NCBI RefSeq assembly: GCF_963678635.1
Contig: NC_087063.1
Coordinates: 74,361,617-74,421,616 of the forward strand
Reading direction: 5' to 3'
DNA length: 60,000 nucleotides
Source of the DNA: Symsagittifera roscoffensis
Taxonomy: Eukaryota; Xenacoelomorpha; Acoela; Convolutidae
Position 1 is the first letter of the stretch. Each line of letters begins with the position of its first letter. Positions 23,157-33,522 of this stretch are shown in pieces. The position numbers and the translations under genes were made by a program. Under the pieces are notes generated by a model. It was not told the DNA's origin. It saw nothing but the letters and a program-made list of their open reading frames with translations, and made no database searches.

Positions 23157-24111
23157 TGGCGAGATACTTGTTTTCAATATCCAGGCTAAAAGCAACAGAA
23201 AAAATGAATCCAATCTTAAAATAATTATTTAAATCGGAAGAATATTTAAATCGTTAGAAAACTAACTAAGACCATAAGTTAGTGTAATATTAGCAACACT
23301 ACAACTCACTCCCTTTTTTAGATAGATATGTGTTCGGTACACAAAATTACATTGTTATGAATTTATCTATTGAAATGATCAATTTAATTGGGTTAAAAGT
23401 TTAATAATGAAAAGATACTTAAACTTGAAAAGTTGTCCTTGATTTTTTTTCTGTAGAACTATGCACTTTCTTTTTCTTTCGTTTCCTTCTATCACGATGT
23501 CTTCACTCGTTTTTTTTCTCAATTTGATTTTTGGAACGTAATTTGAATTTAATCTCAATCCTCCCTGTTCTGATTTTTGTGGTATTCGTCATAATCGAAT
23601 CTTGATCGCAACCATGTTGCTGTCGTTTTGCTTCTGACAATAATAAATGCAATGGAACCTTTTTTGTTCCTTCTTGTGCTGACTTCGTTATTGTCCAGTT
23701 TATTTAGGAGGTTCCGGTTTATTACCGGTTTGCAATCCGTTGTTAGAGATCATTAAAATAGTAAATTTTCTGTGTCTTACAGAATCAGATAATATAGGAA
23801 TTGTGTGTCGCACACAAATAAAGTAATGGTAACTTTTATCAGACAAGTAATTTCGAAATTGGTAATTACTCTGTCCTGTTTGTTAAGTGTTTTCCCTGTT
23901 ATGGGTATACTTGTGTCATTCATAAACCCACCACCAGGAAAAATAGGGAAAAAAAGTTGATGCATTGATTAGCCATCACTTACAGAAATTTTTTTCGTGC
24001 ACTCGTGTAGTGTCGTTATTAGACATGTCTTCAAGACTTACAGTGTAGTTTGTCGATACGATTGAATAATTAAATTTTTAAAAAAAATAATGAAAGAAGA
24101 AAAAAAAGAAA

Positions 24112-24116
24112 CAGAA
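24112..24116. repeat. Target-site duplication, left (CAGAA)
   Basis: The 5 bp before the 5' LTR match the 5 bp after the 3' LTR (33810-33814). The unoccupied copy at about 38125 has a single related site. A 4-6 bp duplication is usual for BEL/Pao integration. Confidence 0.85.
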
Positions 24117-24416
24117 TGTTCGCGCTTAAATTAATGACGTCATTATAGCGCGAAAGTGAAAAAGCTAAAATTAGATTTGCTTAGACAAAAGGCCTTGAAA
24201 AACTACTGGTTTGTCCGATTAAGGTCAGTTTGCCATCAAAATGTTTATAGATTTTTGAGATTGTTGAAAACCGTATTGCTAAAATGCTAACCGAAAATGT
24301 TAAACTGATTGTTGTCATATATTACTTACTCTTCATATTATCTGTTAAGTTGCCGATAATTTACAGATTTTGAAGCAGGTTTTTGTAGATCTTACAGGAT
24401 ACGAGAGTGCGGCACA
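24117..24416 (+). repeat. BEL element 5' LTR
   Basis: This LTR is 300 bp, TG...CA bounded, and identical by eye to 33510-33809. It should contain the promoter. A short inverted pair TTCGCGC/GCGCGAA surrounds a TGACGTCA site near its start. No canonical AATAAA is visible in it. Confidence 0.95.
24135..24142. promoter_or_regulatory. CRE-type palindrome TGACGTCA in the LTR
   Basis: A perfect CREB/ATF recognition palindrome lies 18 bp from the LTR start, centred within flanking TTCGCGC and GCGCGAA inverted arms. The 3' LTR has the same site at 33528-33535. Binding and function are inferred from the motif alone. Confidence 0.4.
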
Positions 24417-24419
24417 TTT

Positions 24420-24437
24420 TGGTACGCCGACCCGGAC
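24420..24437 (+). other. Putative primer-binding site
   Basis: TGGTACGCCGACCCGGAC starts 3 bp after the 5' LTR. It begins TGG, as expected for pairing with a tRNA CCA end. I could not match it to a particular tRNA. Confidence 0.45.
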
Positions 24438-24490
24438 CCGATATTCCGGACGATATTCCAGAGGATTTTCAGGACGATATTCTGGACAGT

Positions 24491-25145
24491 ACGACCCAAT
24501 TGGCCGAAAGTGACCAATTAGCCGAAATTTTTCCAGAGACGACCCAATTGGCCGAAAGTGACCAATTAGCCGAAATTTTTCCAGAGACGACCCAATTGGC
24601 CGAAAGTGACCAATTAGCCGAAATTTTTCCAGAGACGACCCAATTGGCCGAAAGTGACCAATTAGCCGAAATTTTTCCAGAGACGACCCAATTGGCCGAA
24701 AGTGACCAATTAGCCGAAATTTTTCCAGAGACGACCCAATTGGCCGAAAGTGACCAATTAGCCGAAATTTTTCCAGAGACGACCCAATTGGCCGAAAGTG
24801 ACCAATTAGCCGAAATTTTTCCAGAGACGACCCAATTGGCCGAAATTGTGCAATTAGCCGAAAATTGTTCAAACACGACCCAATTGGCCGAAATTGTGCA
24901 ATTAGCCGAAATTTGTCCAAAAAAACGACGCGATTGGCCGAAATTGTGCAATTAGCTGAAAGTTGCCCTAAAGTATCCCAAGTGGCCGAAAATGTCCAAT
25001 TATCCGATATTTGTCCAAACACGACCCAATTGGCCGAAATTGTGCAATTAGCCGAAAGTTGCCCTGAAGTATCCGAATTGGCAAAAATTGTCCAATTAGT
25101 CGACATTTGTCCAAACTTGACCCAATTGGCAGAAATTGTGCAATA
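24491..25145 (+). repeat. 48-bp minisatellite in the BEL leader
   Basis: Seven perfect 48-bp units (24491-24826) begin ACGACCCAATTGGCCGAAAG. They are followed by diverged units in which CAATTGGCC and CAATTAGCC half-units alternate about every 24 bp, to near 25145. Because 48 is a multiple of three, frames stay open on both strands: 24407-24955 plus, and 24345-25106 and 24469-24951 minus. The plus frame would give a 16-residue repeat with TTQLAESDQLAEIFPE. I regard these frames as by-products of the repeat, though the plus one starts with an ATG just inside the LTR end. Confidence 0.9.
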
Positions 25146-26040
25146 GCCGAAAGTGGCCCTTCAGTTATCCTGATTGTGGATTGTGGACACCCATTTTTTC
25201 TCGACACTCGAAGTTTTCTGTGGAATTTGGATTCTACCGGTGAACGCCTCTACAAAACTTGTAAGACTAAAAAACCAAAACTTTATCCATTTGTGCTAAC
25301 TTGCTGATTTGATGCTTTAAATTCTGATGCGAGGTTTTTTGATGGCAAAATCGTAACCCCCAATTTTTCTCTATACCAAAACCCGATCAGAAAATTTTTT
25401 GTGGGTTTAGGAAAAAACCGGCCTCATAAACCTTAATTACGTTATCCTAACACCGTGTTTCTAAGCTCAACACCGTATCGAAAAAAAAAGGGCAAAAATT
25501 TTGAAAAAAAAAAAATTGAAAATTTTTGATTTTTTTTTTCCAAAAATTTTAAAGTTTTGCAAATTATTCAGCAAAGCGCCTAGTTTCATAATAATTTAAT
25601 TTAAACGACCGAGTCGAGTTTTTTGCCCCAAGTGTTGGACTTAAAAAAAAAAAAAAAAAAAAAAAAAATCAAAATTTCGCAAACGCATCAGGTTATTGTT
25701 GGAACTTGAACCGTTGGGTGAAAACGTGGAAAAAAAAAATTTTCGAAAAAAAAAAAATTCGAAAAAAAAAAAAAAAAAAAATTTTGGAAAATTTTCGAAA
25801 AAAATCCGAAATTTTCGAAAAAAAAAAAAAATCTGAAAAAACGCCGGGTTTATTCTTGAAACGTGGTGCAGCTAACTAAACTAGTTCAATTGGATAAAAT
25901 TAGCCGTAGTCCAGACCCGTAGCGTATTATTAAGCAAATCGTCTTACCTTTTGCTACAACCTTGTTAGCTCAGGGTGTTGCGGGAGGTCAGGTCGCGGTT
26001 TGCTTGATTCCCTCCCTCTTAAGTTGATTTAAATCACTAA
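25146..26040 (+). other. BEL leader, A-rich low-complexity sequence
   Basis: There is no ORF of note. From about 25480 to 25840 the plus strand is dominated by runs of 10-20 A broken by TTTTCG or AATTTT. The last 200 bp before the ATG at 26041 are of ordinary composition. Confidence 0.6.
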
Positions 26041-26640
26041 ATGTTCATACTAGCTGCTAGCTCGCTGCACCACGCTTTGAAAAAACTGTCCCCCGCTTCG
26101 CAAAAGCGTGTATCTCAATCGTGCTTAGCCATTCCCGGGTTAAGTTTCAACCATAACGCAGTGAACGTTCGTAAAACTTGTCAGTATCAACTTGATCACT
26201 ATCTCTTAAACCGAACCGACATTGTTATTTGGCACGACGCTGTTAATAACTCTATTAGTCGACACCGTAGTAATAACTTTAACGCACTAACTCCTAACGT
26301 GCTTAAGAAGGTTCTTTTAAACTATAAACGTAATATTTATGCAATCGTTTACTGTAAACGTGTAGGCACGGAAGATATATATAGTAAGTTGAAAGAGTCA
26401 GGTATATTAGTTATTAACATAGTAACAGACCTGATATCTAGAAGGAAGCAGAACCTCACTGAGTTAGGACAAAAATACTTAGAACTACACCAGGATCCCT
26501 CTCTAGAACTGAAAACGTTTACGATCCTTAGGCGTTATAGCAAGAATTTGAAGTATATTATTTCCAAGAAAAATACTCCTAAGCCAGGAAAACGCAAGCG
26601 GCAAGCTAATCGAAACAGAAGAAATGCTGAGCAGCACTAG
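26041..26640 (+). CDS. Extra ORF upstream of gag-pol in the BEL element (199 codons)
   Basis: The ORF starts with a true ATG at 26041, ends TAG at 26638-26640, and is followed 165 bp later by the gag-pol ATG. BEL/Pao elements normally have one long ORF, so a separate upstream protein is unusual. The product has a strand-helix-strand pattern. FILAASSL at residues 2-9 is followed by AIPGLSF, then DIVIWHDAVNNS near residue 61, then AIVYCKR and GILVINIV, and it ends in a very basic tail (KPGKRKRQANRNRR). The order and spacing of ASS, PG and the NN after a hydrophobic strand resemble SGNH/GDSL hydrolase blocks I-III, but the usual Asp-x-x-His near the C-terminus is not evident, so it may be non-catalytic. 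The basic tail suggests nucleic-acid binding. The function is unknown; the fold idea is inference. Confidence 0.8.
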   Translation: MFILAASSLHHALKKLSPASQKRVSQSCLAIPGLSFNHNAVNVRKTCQYQLDHYLLNRTDIVIWHDAVNNSISRHRSNNFNALTPNVLKKVLLNYKRNIYAIVYCKRVGTEDIYSKLKESGILVINIVTDLISRRKQNLTELGQKYLELHQDPSLELKTFTILRRYSKNLKYIISKKNTPKPGKRKRQANRNRRNAEQH

Positions 26641-26805
26641 GAAATAAATAAATTGCTTCTCTAAGGTGTGATATTGTTTAATGAGTCAGAATATAATTTA
26701 TCAATACTAAATATAAGGTCTTAAATTAATTATTGCCTTTTTTTTTCTCTCAAACTGAGCAGTTGAGCGGTTGAGTAGAAGTGAACAAGTTTAAAAGTAA
26801 TCAAA

Positions 26806-29800
26806 ATGACAGAACAAATTGAGTTAAAATATCGTCGATTGATGAATGGTCGAACATCACTAGAAAATGAGCTTTCCGTAGTTCACAGTCGCATAACTGA
26901 GAGTTTAGAGGGACCAATTCGGAAAACAAAAATAAACGCCTTAATTGAATCTTGCAAGAGTATTCTCGAAAAAGCATTAGCTAAAAATGATGAACTTGTG
27001 ATATTAGCTAATAAAACCGATAACCATAGCAAATTATTAACGGAGTTGGCTGCATGGTGGGATAGGATAGTTAAAGTTAACGATGAAGTAACTGGTAAGG
27101 CTCGCGCTCATATGGAATCTAATCAAGCTTCAGAGGTCTGCGTCAGTGAAACTAGTCGATCAAAAGTTTCATCAAAATCGGCAAAATCCGGGTCGAGTAA
27201 GCAAAGCTCAATGAAATCATTGACCCCCAGTGAGCGCCGCAAAGAGCTGCTCCTAGCGAAGATGAAGCGAGAAGAGTTGGAAAAACAACATGAAGCAACC
27301 TTAAGACTGAAACAACAGGAAGCCATCATCGAAGAGCAACAGCATTTGATTGAGATGGAACGAAAACAACAAGAAATTAAATTTGAAATTGACCGTAAAG
27401 AGCAAGAACATCGTTTACGAATCGAAAAAAGTCGGCTTGAAATGGAACGATTAAGCGAAGAAAATCGTATTAAAGTAGCTGAAGCAAAAATGGTTGAAAC
27501 TGAATACCTCGAAGAGTCTGAAATAGATCAGCATCTCGAGCTGGCGTCTTCGGTTGATCGTCGTTCTGACAGGGTAAACGATTGGGTTGATCATGCATTA
27601 GAAAACCAAAAAGGACCCAAGATAGTTCCGTCTTCTTCAAAGTTTGAAAACTGTATAAATATAGAAAGTGGTTCGCATCAACACAGAAATGTGTCCACAG
27701 CGGAAGCTTCACCTCGACGATCGTTGCCGAATCGGACTTTTGATTGTGATCAACAATGTTATCCCTATCAACCAACCGTCTCCTTCAGCGATGGCTATGA
27801 AATCAAACACGCTGTATCCACTAATCCTGATCACGAAACGCAGTCGTTGCTTATTTCCAATAACGCTACACTTTGCGAAAACAATACATCATCATTTTTT
27901 AATCCAGCTGGAACAGCAGCTACCAATACTCCGGTATGCTGTTACTTCTTTGTACCTCATCCTTCGTCGTCCATTCAACATATCCCCGTCAACAACTTCA
28001 ATAACGATTCCCGAGTTGTTGGAAACATGCCCGCCATCTCCAATCAATACTCTGGATACACCCCTCATGCAATTGTGTCACAACCACCTGCAAATTTAAT
28101 CTGCAGAAATCAAAACTTGCTATCACATAACGTGTATAGCAACCCTGCGTCAGTGAACAATCCGTTTAGCGGACAGTCTGCCGTTATTAGTCAGCCCAAT
28201 TTGCCACTAATGTCACAGTGGACACCCGCAGTCACCCAATGTATCACTGGGGTAACAAGTGATGGTAACACAAACCCATCAGTTGGTGGTTTTTCATCCG
28301 TAACGCCAATATCTCAGCAACAATTCCCCCACGTATCAAGTGGTGGTACCGTTTACTATGGGTTTCCCAATCACGACGCATCGGCTGAAAACACTTACAT
28401 ATATCAGCAGCAACCTTTTGCAGCTGATCCTAGCAACACATTGCCGTCGTTGCAACCAGTTCCCCAACCGCAAGCCGTGACACTGAATGACTTAGTCCAA
28501 GCTCTGTCAGTCTCAAAGAAGGATCCCCTTCCAGAATGGAAGCTGACCCAGTACGATGGCAACCCGCTCCTATGGCACGAATGGTTTGGCCAATTTTGCA
28601 GTACTGTAGACGCAGCGTCCCTAAGTGATGATGTGAAGTTGACTTATTTAAAAACATTAGTCACGGGAAAAGCTAAGTCAGCCATAGCAGAGTTCGCATA
28701 CAGTGGAAGAATGTATAAAGATGCTCTGAAAACTCTAGAAAGAAAGTTTGGCCAGCCACAAAACATAATTACGGCCCACCTTGATAAGTTGTCCAGTTTC
28801 CCGCAGCTTCGAATGCACAACTCTGAGAACATCATTAGCTTCTCGATGACCATTTCAAGTCTAGTGGCTGTCTTTAGGTCTCTTGATTATGAAGAAGATT
28901 TGAAAAGCGTCTCTTTGTTAAATCAAGCTCTTTCGAAAATTCCACCAAACATGAGAGAATCGTGGTCACTTTTTGTCGTGAAACGTAATTGGTCACGCCC
29001 CAACCTAATTGACTTTAACAATTGGTTAAAAGATAAAGCAGAAGCTCATGAGCAAATGAAAAATATGCCTGGAAAACCCAAAGTCGAAGAGCCATCCAAA
29101 ACTAAAGCTGTAACGAGAAGTTTTGCCTCGACAAGTACAGTTGAGAAAAAGTTTGAATATCCTTCTTGTATCCTCTGCAAGGGGAAACATGCCTTGTGGA
29201 AGTGTTCTGTGTTTAAGGAGAAAACTCCAACACAACGTGCGAAATTCTCTGCGGAAAATAAATTGTGCTTCTCCTGCTTACAAGGGAACCACGCATTCCG
29301 GCAATGTCCCCGAGCAAAAAAATGCACCAAACCAGGTTGCACTAGCACCCATAATGTACTTCTCCATGGGGCTGAACGTGTTTTTCCTAGTCGAAATCCG
29401 GAAAAAAATGATAGCCATACAAGATCCAACGCTGGTCAACCAAGATCTAATGCAGAGCCGGATAAAGCGAGCACAAACGCTGATCGAAAATCATTCAGCA
29501 AGAATATACCAAACGCAAGTTCGAATCATGCAGACATTAATCCCGTTCCGTTGGATGTAAGTTGCGCAATCTCGAACGACCAATCGTCAATCATAACATC
29601 GAAAGGGTTACTCCCCATAATCAAACTCCAAGTTTCCACCGATTTCCAGAGTGCTGATTGTTTAACATTGTGTGACTCAGCATCTAGTCATTCCTGGATA
29701 TCGGCTAAATTAGTCAAATGTCTGAATCTCTCAGGAAGAGACTTGGATCTCACAGTAAACGGCATTAACACAACGACTGTTGTTAAAACGAAACAAGTTC

Positions 29801-32800
29801 AGATGAAGGTATCTTCTAACTTCGATGGATTCGAATACATATTCGAATTAACCGCATTTGTCAAGGATGAACTTAAAGTCGGTACCGATACCGTCAACAT
29901 CCCTGCATTACAGAGCAAGTATCCGTACCTTGCTCCCATCAAACCAATTGTGTATAGCTACGCCGATGTAGACTTAATAATTGGTCAAGACTCCTTCCAT
30001 GCTATTCGGCCTGAGGAGTATTTCAAGAGTGAGGCCGATCCAAACAAATCGCCCGTCGCGGTTCGCCTTCCAATAGGCTGGGTCTTGAGCGGCCCAATGC
30101 CGACATCTACTGGTTTCCTTTCTACTTGTTTCAAGTGCAATACGGATGATACCGAACTAGCTTGTCAAATCAAACGCTGGTATGAAATAGAGTCATACGG
30201 AGCCTACAAACAGGTCGATTCCCGTTCAGCCGAAGACAAAAGGGCGGCTAAAATACTTGATTCCTCCACCGTCCACGATGGATCAAGATACGCTGTAGGT
30301 ATGCTTTGGGCAGAAGAATCTATCATGTTACCAGATAATTACTATTCCTCTTTGGTTCAGTTAAAATCGTTGGAGAAACGTTTAGCGAAAGATCCTCACT
30401 TAAGGGATCAATACTCAAAAACTATCGAAGATGATTTGAGTAAAGGATACGTGATTCAAGTTCCTCCCCATAATTTTTCGAACCGCAGCATACGCGAGTG
30501 GTATCTTCCTCACCATCCCGTGGTGAACCCAAACAAACCTGGTAAAGTGAGGCGTGTCCTTAACGGAGCGTCTAAATTCCACGGTACGTCATTGAACAAA
30601 TCGTTGCTAGTAGGACCCGACCTACTGCAGAACCTTGTGTTCGTTCTCCTCCGTTTTCGTCAACATCATTTTGCCGTATCGGCTGACATTGAAGGGATGT
30701 TCCTACAAGTCAGCGTCCTTCCAGAGGACCAACCATCTCTTCGTTTTCTGTGGCGGGAGGACCCCACAGCCGATGTGGTTGTACACCAGTACACCAGACA
30801 TATATTTGGAGCAAGAGATTCGCCAACGTGTGCAAATTATGCATTGCAACGGACTGCAACGGATAATCAGGCGATGTTCCCTGACGCAGCGTCCGCAGTT
30901 CTAGAGAAATTTTATATGGACGACTACCTTGACTCCTTTGAGGACCCTGATGTTGCATTTAAAATGAGTCAAGAGTTGATTACTCTGTTAGCTCTAGATG
31001 TCTTTAAATTAACTAAGTTCATAAGTAACGTAACTAAAATTAATAAAGAGTTAAACCCGCCCCAAAGCGCGCCGCAACAGGAAAGTAAAAATATTGTAAC
31101 TTGTGGGGATAATTCTTCTCATGTTCTTGGTCTGAAGTGGGACCATATTGACGACACTTTGGTCGTAAGCCGTGGTGTCAATCGTGAACTTAAAAATTCG
31201 ATAACACAGCGAACAGTGTTAAGTTTTGTTTCTTCCGTTTTCGACCCCATAGGTCTCGTAGCGCCATATACCGTAAGAGCGCGATTATTGTTGAAAGAAA
31301 TCTGGCGCATTCATGGTCAACAATGGGATGATCAGCTACCCGTTGATATCAAGACAAAATTTCTTGCCTGGCACTCTGGTTTGCCATCTCTAGGGAAAAT
31401 GAGTATAAAGCGCAGCTACTTCTCCGGACCAGTCGATTGGGTTGAGTTACACATGTTCGGTGACAGCTCAGAAGAAGTTTTTTGTGCTGTAGCTTTTCTT
31501 CGCGCCCGTGTGAAAACTTCACTCGAAACACAAGTTGCCTTCGTCTTTGGAAAAGCAAGAGTGGCGCCCATGAAAGCGCTTTCCATACCGAAGCTTGAAC
31601 TGCAGGCCGCGTTACTCGCTACCCGCTTGAAGGAAGATGTCCTCAAAGCTCTAACCATTCCTGTGTCAAACACGTTCATGTGGACTGACAGCACCACTGT
31701 GCTCCAGTGGTTAAACTCAGGTAGTAAGCAACCCACCTTCGTGGCAAACCGGATTGGAGAGATTCTAGAAAGTACGACCGTAGACCAGTGGTTTCATGTC
31801 TTAAGTGGAGACAACCCTGCTGATACGGGAACCAGAGGAATCTCAGCGGAGTCCTTAAAAACAAGCAGCTGGGTGAACGGGCCAAGTCTGCTGCAAAGTG
31901 GCGAGTGGCCTTTCAAGCCGAGCATAGAAATACTTAAGAAAATCCGCCTGGCTGGTCCCGCTTGTGACCTCAATGAAGGCTTACAGCAAGCCTCTAATTT
32001 TTCAAACGTTGCACTAAATCAAAAACAACCCATTTTATTTGATTGGCAAAAGTTCAGCTCGTTTCGTAAACTCCAGCGAGTGGTTGCCTTCATGCTCAGA
32101 CTTAGTCCGAAACACCGGCACTACCGCACTAAAGTCAAGGAAATAATCGATCCGGTTGAATTAGAAACCGCCAAACAACGACTTTTGATGATTTCCCAAA
32201 AGGAATCTTTTGAAGCGGAATATTTACTCCTATCCTGCAACAAAACCGTCAAAAAGTCTAGTCGTATTGCACAGTATGCACCGTTTATGGGTCCTGCATT
32301 CCTCATTCGTTCAACTGGGCGAATTCGCCGCCTAGTTGAAACTGAATATGACACAAAACACCCTATAATCCTTGATGGAAGGCATTCTTTGGTGAAATTG
32401 TTCGTAAGTGATATTCATTATCGCTATCAGCACCAGTTCTTAGACTACCTGCGAGCTGTAATTCACTTAGAGTTCGCAATCTTGAACCTTCGCTCTTTAT
32501 TGAAGTCCATTGAAGTCCACTGCCTTATATGTAGGAAGCGCAAAGCCAAAACTGTCACACCTATGATGGCAGAGCTTCCAGTTGAAAGGCTTGGTTACCG
32601 CCAGCCTCCCTTCACAAACTGTGGTGTTGATTACTTTGGACCCTTTTACGTCTCAATCAGGAGGAGTTCTGAAAAACGATGGTGCTTCCTTTTTACATGT
32701 ATGACCACCAGAGCTGTACATATTGAGATTGTCTCATCCATGGACACGAGTTCGTGTGTAATGGGAATCGAAAGATTCATTGCCCGTCGCGGCACTCCAT

Positions 32801-33522
32801 CAGTCATTTGGTCTGATAACGGCACCAATTTTGTGGGAGCCGAGAAAGAACTCTTAAAATGTATTCAGTCATGGAACGATCAAGCACCCCCAGAGCTGGC
32901 GAAAAAAGGTATTAAGTGGAAATTTAACCCCCCGGCAGCCCCGCATCACGGTGGTTCTTGGGAACGCCTCGTTCGGTGTTGTAAAAGGGTATTCTACGCA
33001 ATAATAGGAAGTAGAAAGCTCACTCCCGAAGTCCTTGAAACAACTTTCTGTCTTGTAGAACAATCACTGAACGCTCGACCTATAACATCAGTAAGTGCAA
33101 GTCCGGATGGTTTCGAGGTGTTAACTCCTAATCATTTTTTGTTAGGCCGAAATGGTACTAGCTTTCCTTCTCTCTCTTTCCAGGAGCACTTCGACCATCG
33201 AAAGCAATATATCCGAGCGCAAAGCTACGCCAACGCAATTTGGAGTCGTTGGCTGCGAGATTATGTGCCAGCACTAAATAAACGCAGTAAGTGGCACTCC
33301 GATAGTGACGTTATTTTAAAAACAGGGGATTTAGTGTGGATTGTTGACGAACGCAGCCCAAGGGGACACTACCCTCTGGCTCGTATAAAAACCCTTAATT
33401 ACGGAAAAGACAACATAGCCCGATCCGCCGTAGTTACCACCCGCTCCGGGGAGCTAACTCGACCGGCCGTAAAACTCGCACCCGTTTTTGCTCCTTTGGG
33501 CGCGGAAGATGTTCGCGCTTAA
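26806..33522 (+). CDS. BEL/Pao Gag-Pol polyprotein, 2,238 aa
   Basis: A single open frame runs from ATG 26806 to a TAA that lies inside the 3' LTR. Order of domains by approximate residue: a Glu/Lys-rich coiled coil (about 145-245); a Gln/Asn/Pro-rich region; a DUF1759-type Gag domain (from about 574, PEWKLTQYDGNPLLWHEWF); two Cys-rich knuckles (about 786 and 819); an aspartic protease with CDSASSHSWIS (about 955); reverse transcriptase with DIEGMF (about 1293) and YMDDYLDS (about 1368); RNase H with FGDSSEE (about 1550), IPKLELQAAL and WTDSTT (about 1625); integrase with a His-His/Cys-x2-Cys finger (about 1869-1905), DYFGP (about 1942), WSDNGTNF (about 2001) and GGSWERL; and a C-terminal DUF5641-like domain. 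The final Asp and Glu of the integrase triad are 48 residues apart. It replicates and integrates the element. No frameshift or stop is seen. Confidence 0.97.
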   Translation: MTEQIELKYRRLMNGRTSLENELSVVHSRITESLEGPIRKTKINALIESCKSILEKALAKNDELVILANKTDNHSKLLTELAAWWDRIVKVNDEVTGKARAHMESNQASEVCVSETSRSKVSSKSAKSGSSKQSSMKSLTPSERRKELLLAKMKREELEKQHEATLRLKQQEAIIEEQQHLIEMERKQQEIKFEIDRKEQEHRLRIEKSRLEMERLSEENRIKVAEAKMVETEYLEESEIDQHLELASSVDRRSDRVNDWVDHALENQKGPKIVPSSSKFENCINIESGSHQHRNVSTAEASPRRSLPNRTFDCDQQCYPYQPTVSFSDGYEIKHAVSTNPDHETQSLLISNNATLCENNTSSFFNPAGTAATNTPVCCYFFVPHPSSSIQHIPVNNFNNDSRVVGNMPAISNQYSGYTPHAIVSQPPANLICRNQNLLSHNVYSNPASVNNPFSGQSAVISQPNLPLMSQWTPAVTQCITGVTSDGNTNPSVGGFSSVTPISQQQFPHVSSGGTVYYGFPNHDASAENTYIYQQQPFAADPSNTLPSLQPVPQPQAVTLNDLVQALSVSKKDPLPEWKLTQYDGNPLLWHEWFGQFCSTVDAASLSDDVKLTYLKTLVTGKAKSAIAEFAYSGRMYKDALKTLERKFGQPQNIITAHLDKLSSFPQLRMHNSENIISFSMTISSLVAVFRSLDYEEDLKSVSLLNQALSKIPPNMRESWSLFVVKRNWSRPNLIDFNNWLKDKAEAHEQMKNMPGKPKVEEPSKTKAVTRSFASTSTVEKKFEYPSCILCKGKHALWKCSVFKEKTPTQRAKFSAENKLCFSCLQGNHAFRQCPRAKKCTKPGCTSTHNVLLHGAERVFPSRNPEKNDSHTRSNAGQPRSNAEPDKASTNADRKSFSKNIPNASSNHADINPVPLDVSCAISNDQSSIITSKGLLPIIKLQVSTDFQSADCLTLCDSASSHSWISAKLVKCLNLSGRDLDLTVNGINTTTVVKTKQVQMKVSSNFDGFEYIFELTAFVKDELKVGTDTVNIPALQSKYPYLAPIKPIVYSYADVDLIIGQDSFHAIRPEEYFKSEADPNKSPVAVRLPIGWVLSGPMPTSTGFLSTCFKCNTDDTELACQIKRWYEIESYGAYKQVDSRSAEDKRAAKILDSSTVHDGSRYAVGMLWAEESIMLPDNYYSSLVQLKSLEKRLAKDPHLRDQYSKTIEDDLSKGYVIQVPPHNFSNRSIREWYLPHHPVVNPNKPGKVRRVLNGASKFHGTSLNKSLLVGPDLLQNLVFVLLRFRQHHFAVSADIEGMFLQVSVLPEDQPSLRFLWREDPTADVVVHQYTRHIFGARDSPTCANYALQRTATDNQAMFPDAASAVLEKFYMDDYLDSFEDPDVAFKMSQELITLLALDVFKLTKFISNVTKINKELNPPQSAPQQESKNIVTCGDNSSHVLGLKWDHIDDTLVVSRGVNRELKNSITQRTVLSFVSSVFDPIGLVAPYTVRARLLLKEIWRIHGQQWDDQLPVDIKTKFLAWHSGLPSLGKMSIKRSYFSGPVDWVELHMFGDSSEEVFCAVAFLRARVKTSLETQVAFVFGKARVAPMKALSIPKLELQAALLATRLKEDVLKALTIPVSNTFMWTDSTTVLQWLNSGSKQPTFVANRIGEILESTTVDQWFHVLSGDNPADTGTRGISAESLKTSSWVNGPSLLQSGEWPFKPSIEILKKIRLAGPACDLNEGLQQASNFSNVALNQKQPILFDWQKFSSFRKLQRVVAFMLRLSPKHRHYRTKVKEIIDPVELETAKQRLLMISQKESFEAEYLLLSCNKTVKKSSRIAQYAPFMGPAFLIRSTGRIRRLVETEYDTKHPIILDGRHSLVKLFVSDIHYRYQHQFLDYLRAVIHLEFAILNLRSLLKSIEVHCLICRKRKAKTVTPMMAELPVERLGYRQPPFTNCGVDYFGPFYVSIRRSSEKRWCFLFTCMTTRAVHIEIVSSMDTSSCVMGIERFIARRGTPSVIWSDNGTNFVGAEKELLKCIQSWNDQAPPELAKKGIKWKFNPPAAPHHGGSWERLVRCCKRVFYAIIGSRKLTPEVLETTFCLVEQSLNARPITSVSASPDGFEVLTPNHFLLGRNGTSFPSLSFQEHFDHRKQYIRAQSYANAIWSRWLRDYVPALNKRSKWHSDSDVILKTGDLVWIVDERSPRGHYPLARIKTLNYGKDNIARSAVVTTRSGELTRPAVKLAPVFAPLGAEDVRA

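Noticed and set aside
23000-23300. CRISPR-like spacing of repeats
   Set aside because: The repeats are dispersed copies of one eukaryotic repeat; there are no regular spacers.
24345-25106. 253-codon minus-strand frame across the 48-bp repeats
   Set aside because: The repeat unit is a multiple of three, so several frames stay open on both strands automatically; there is no other sign of a gene.
27123-32354. Many short frames on both strands inside the gag-pol gene
   Set aside because: They are shadows of the 2,238-codon coding frame.
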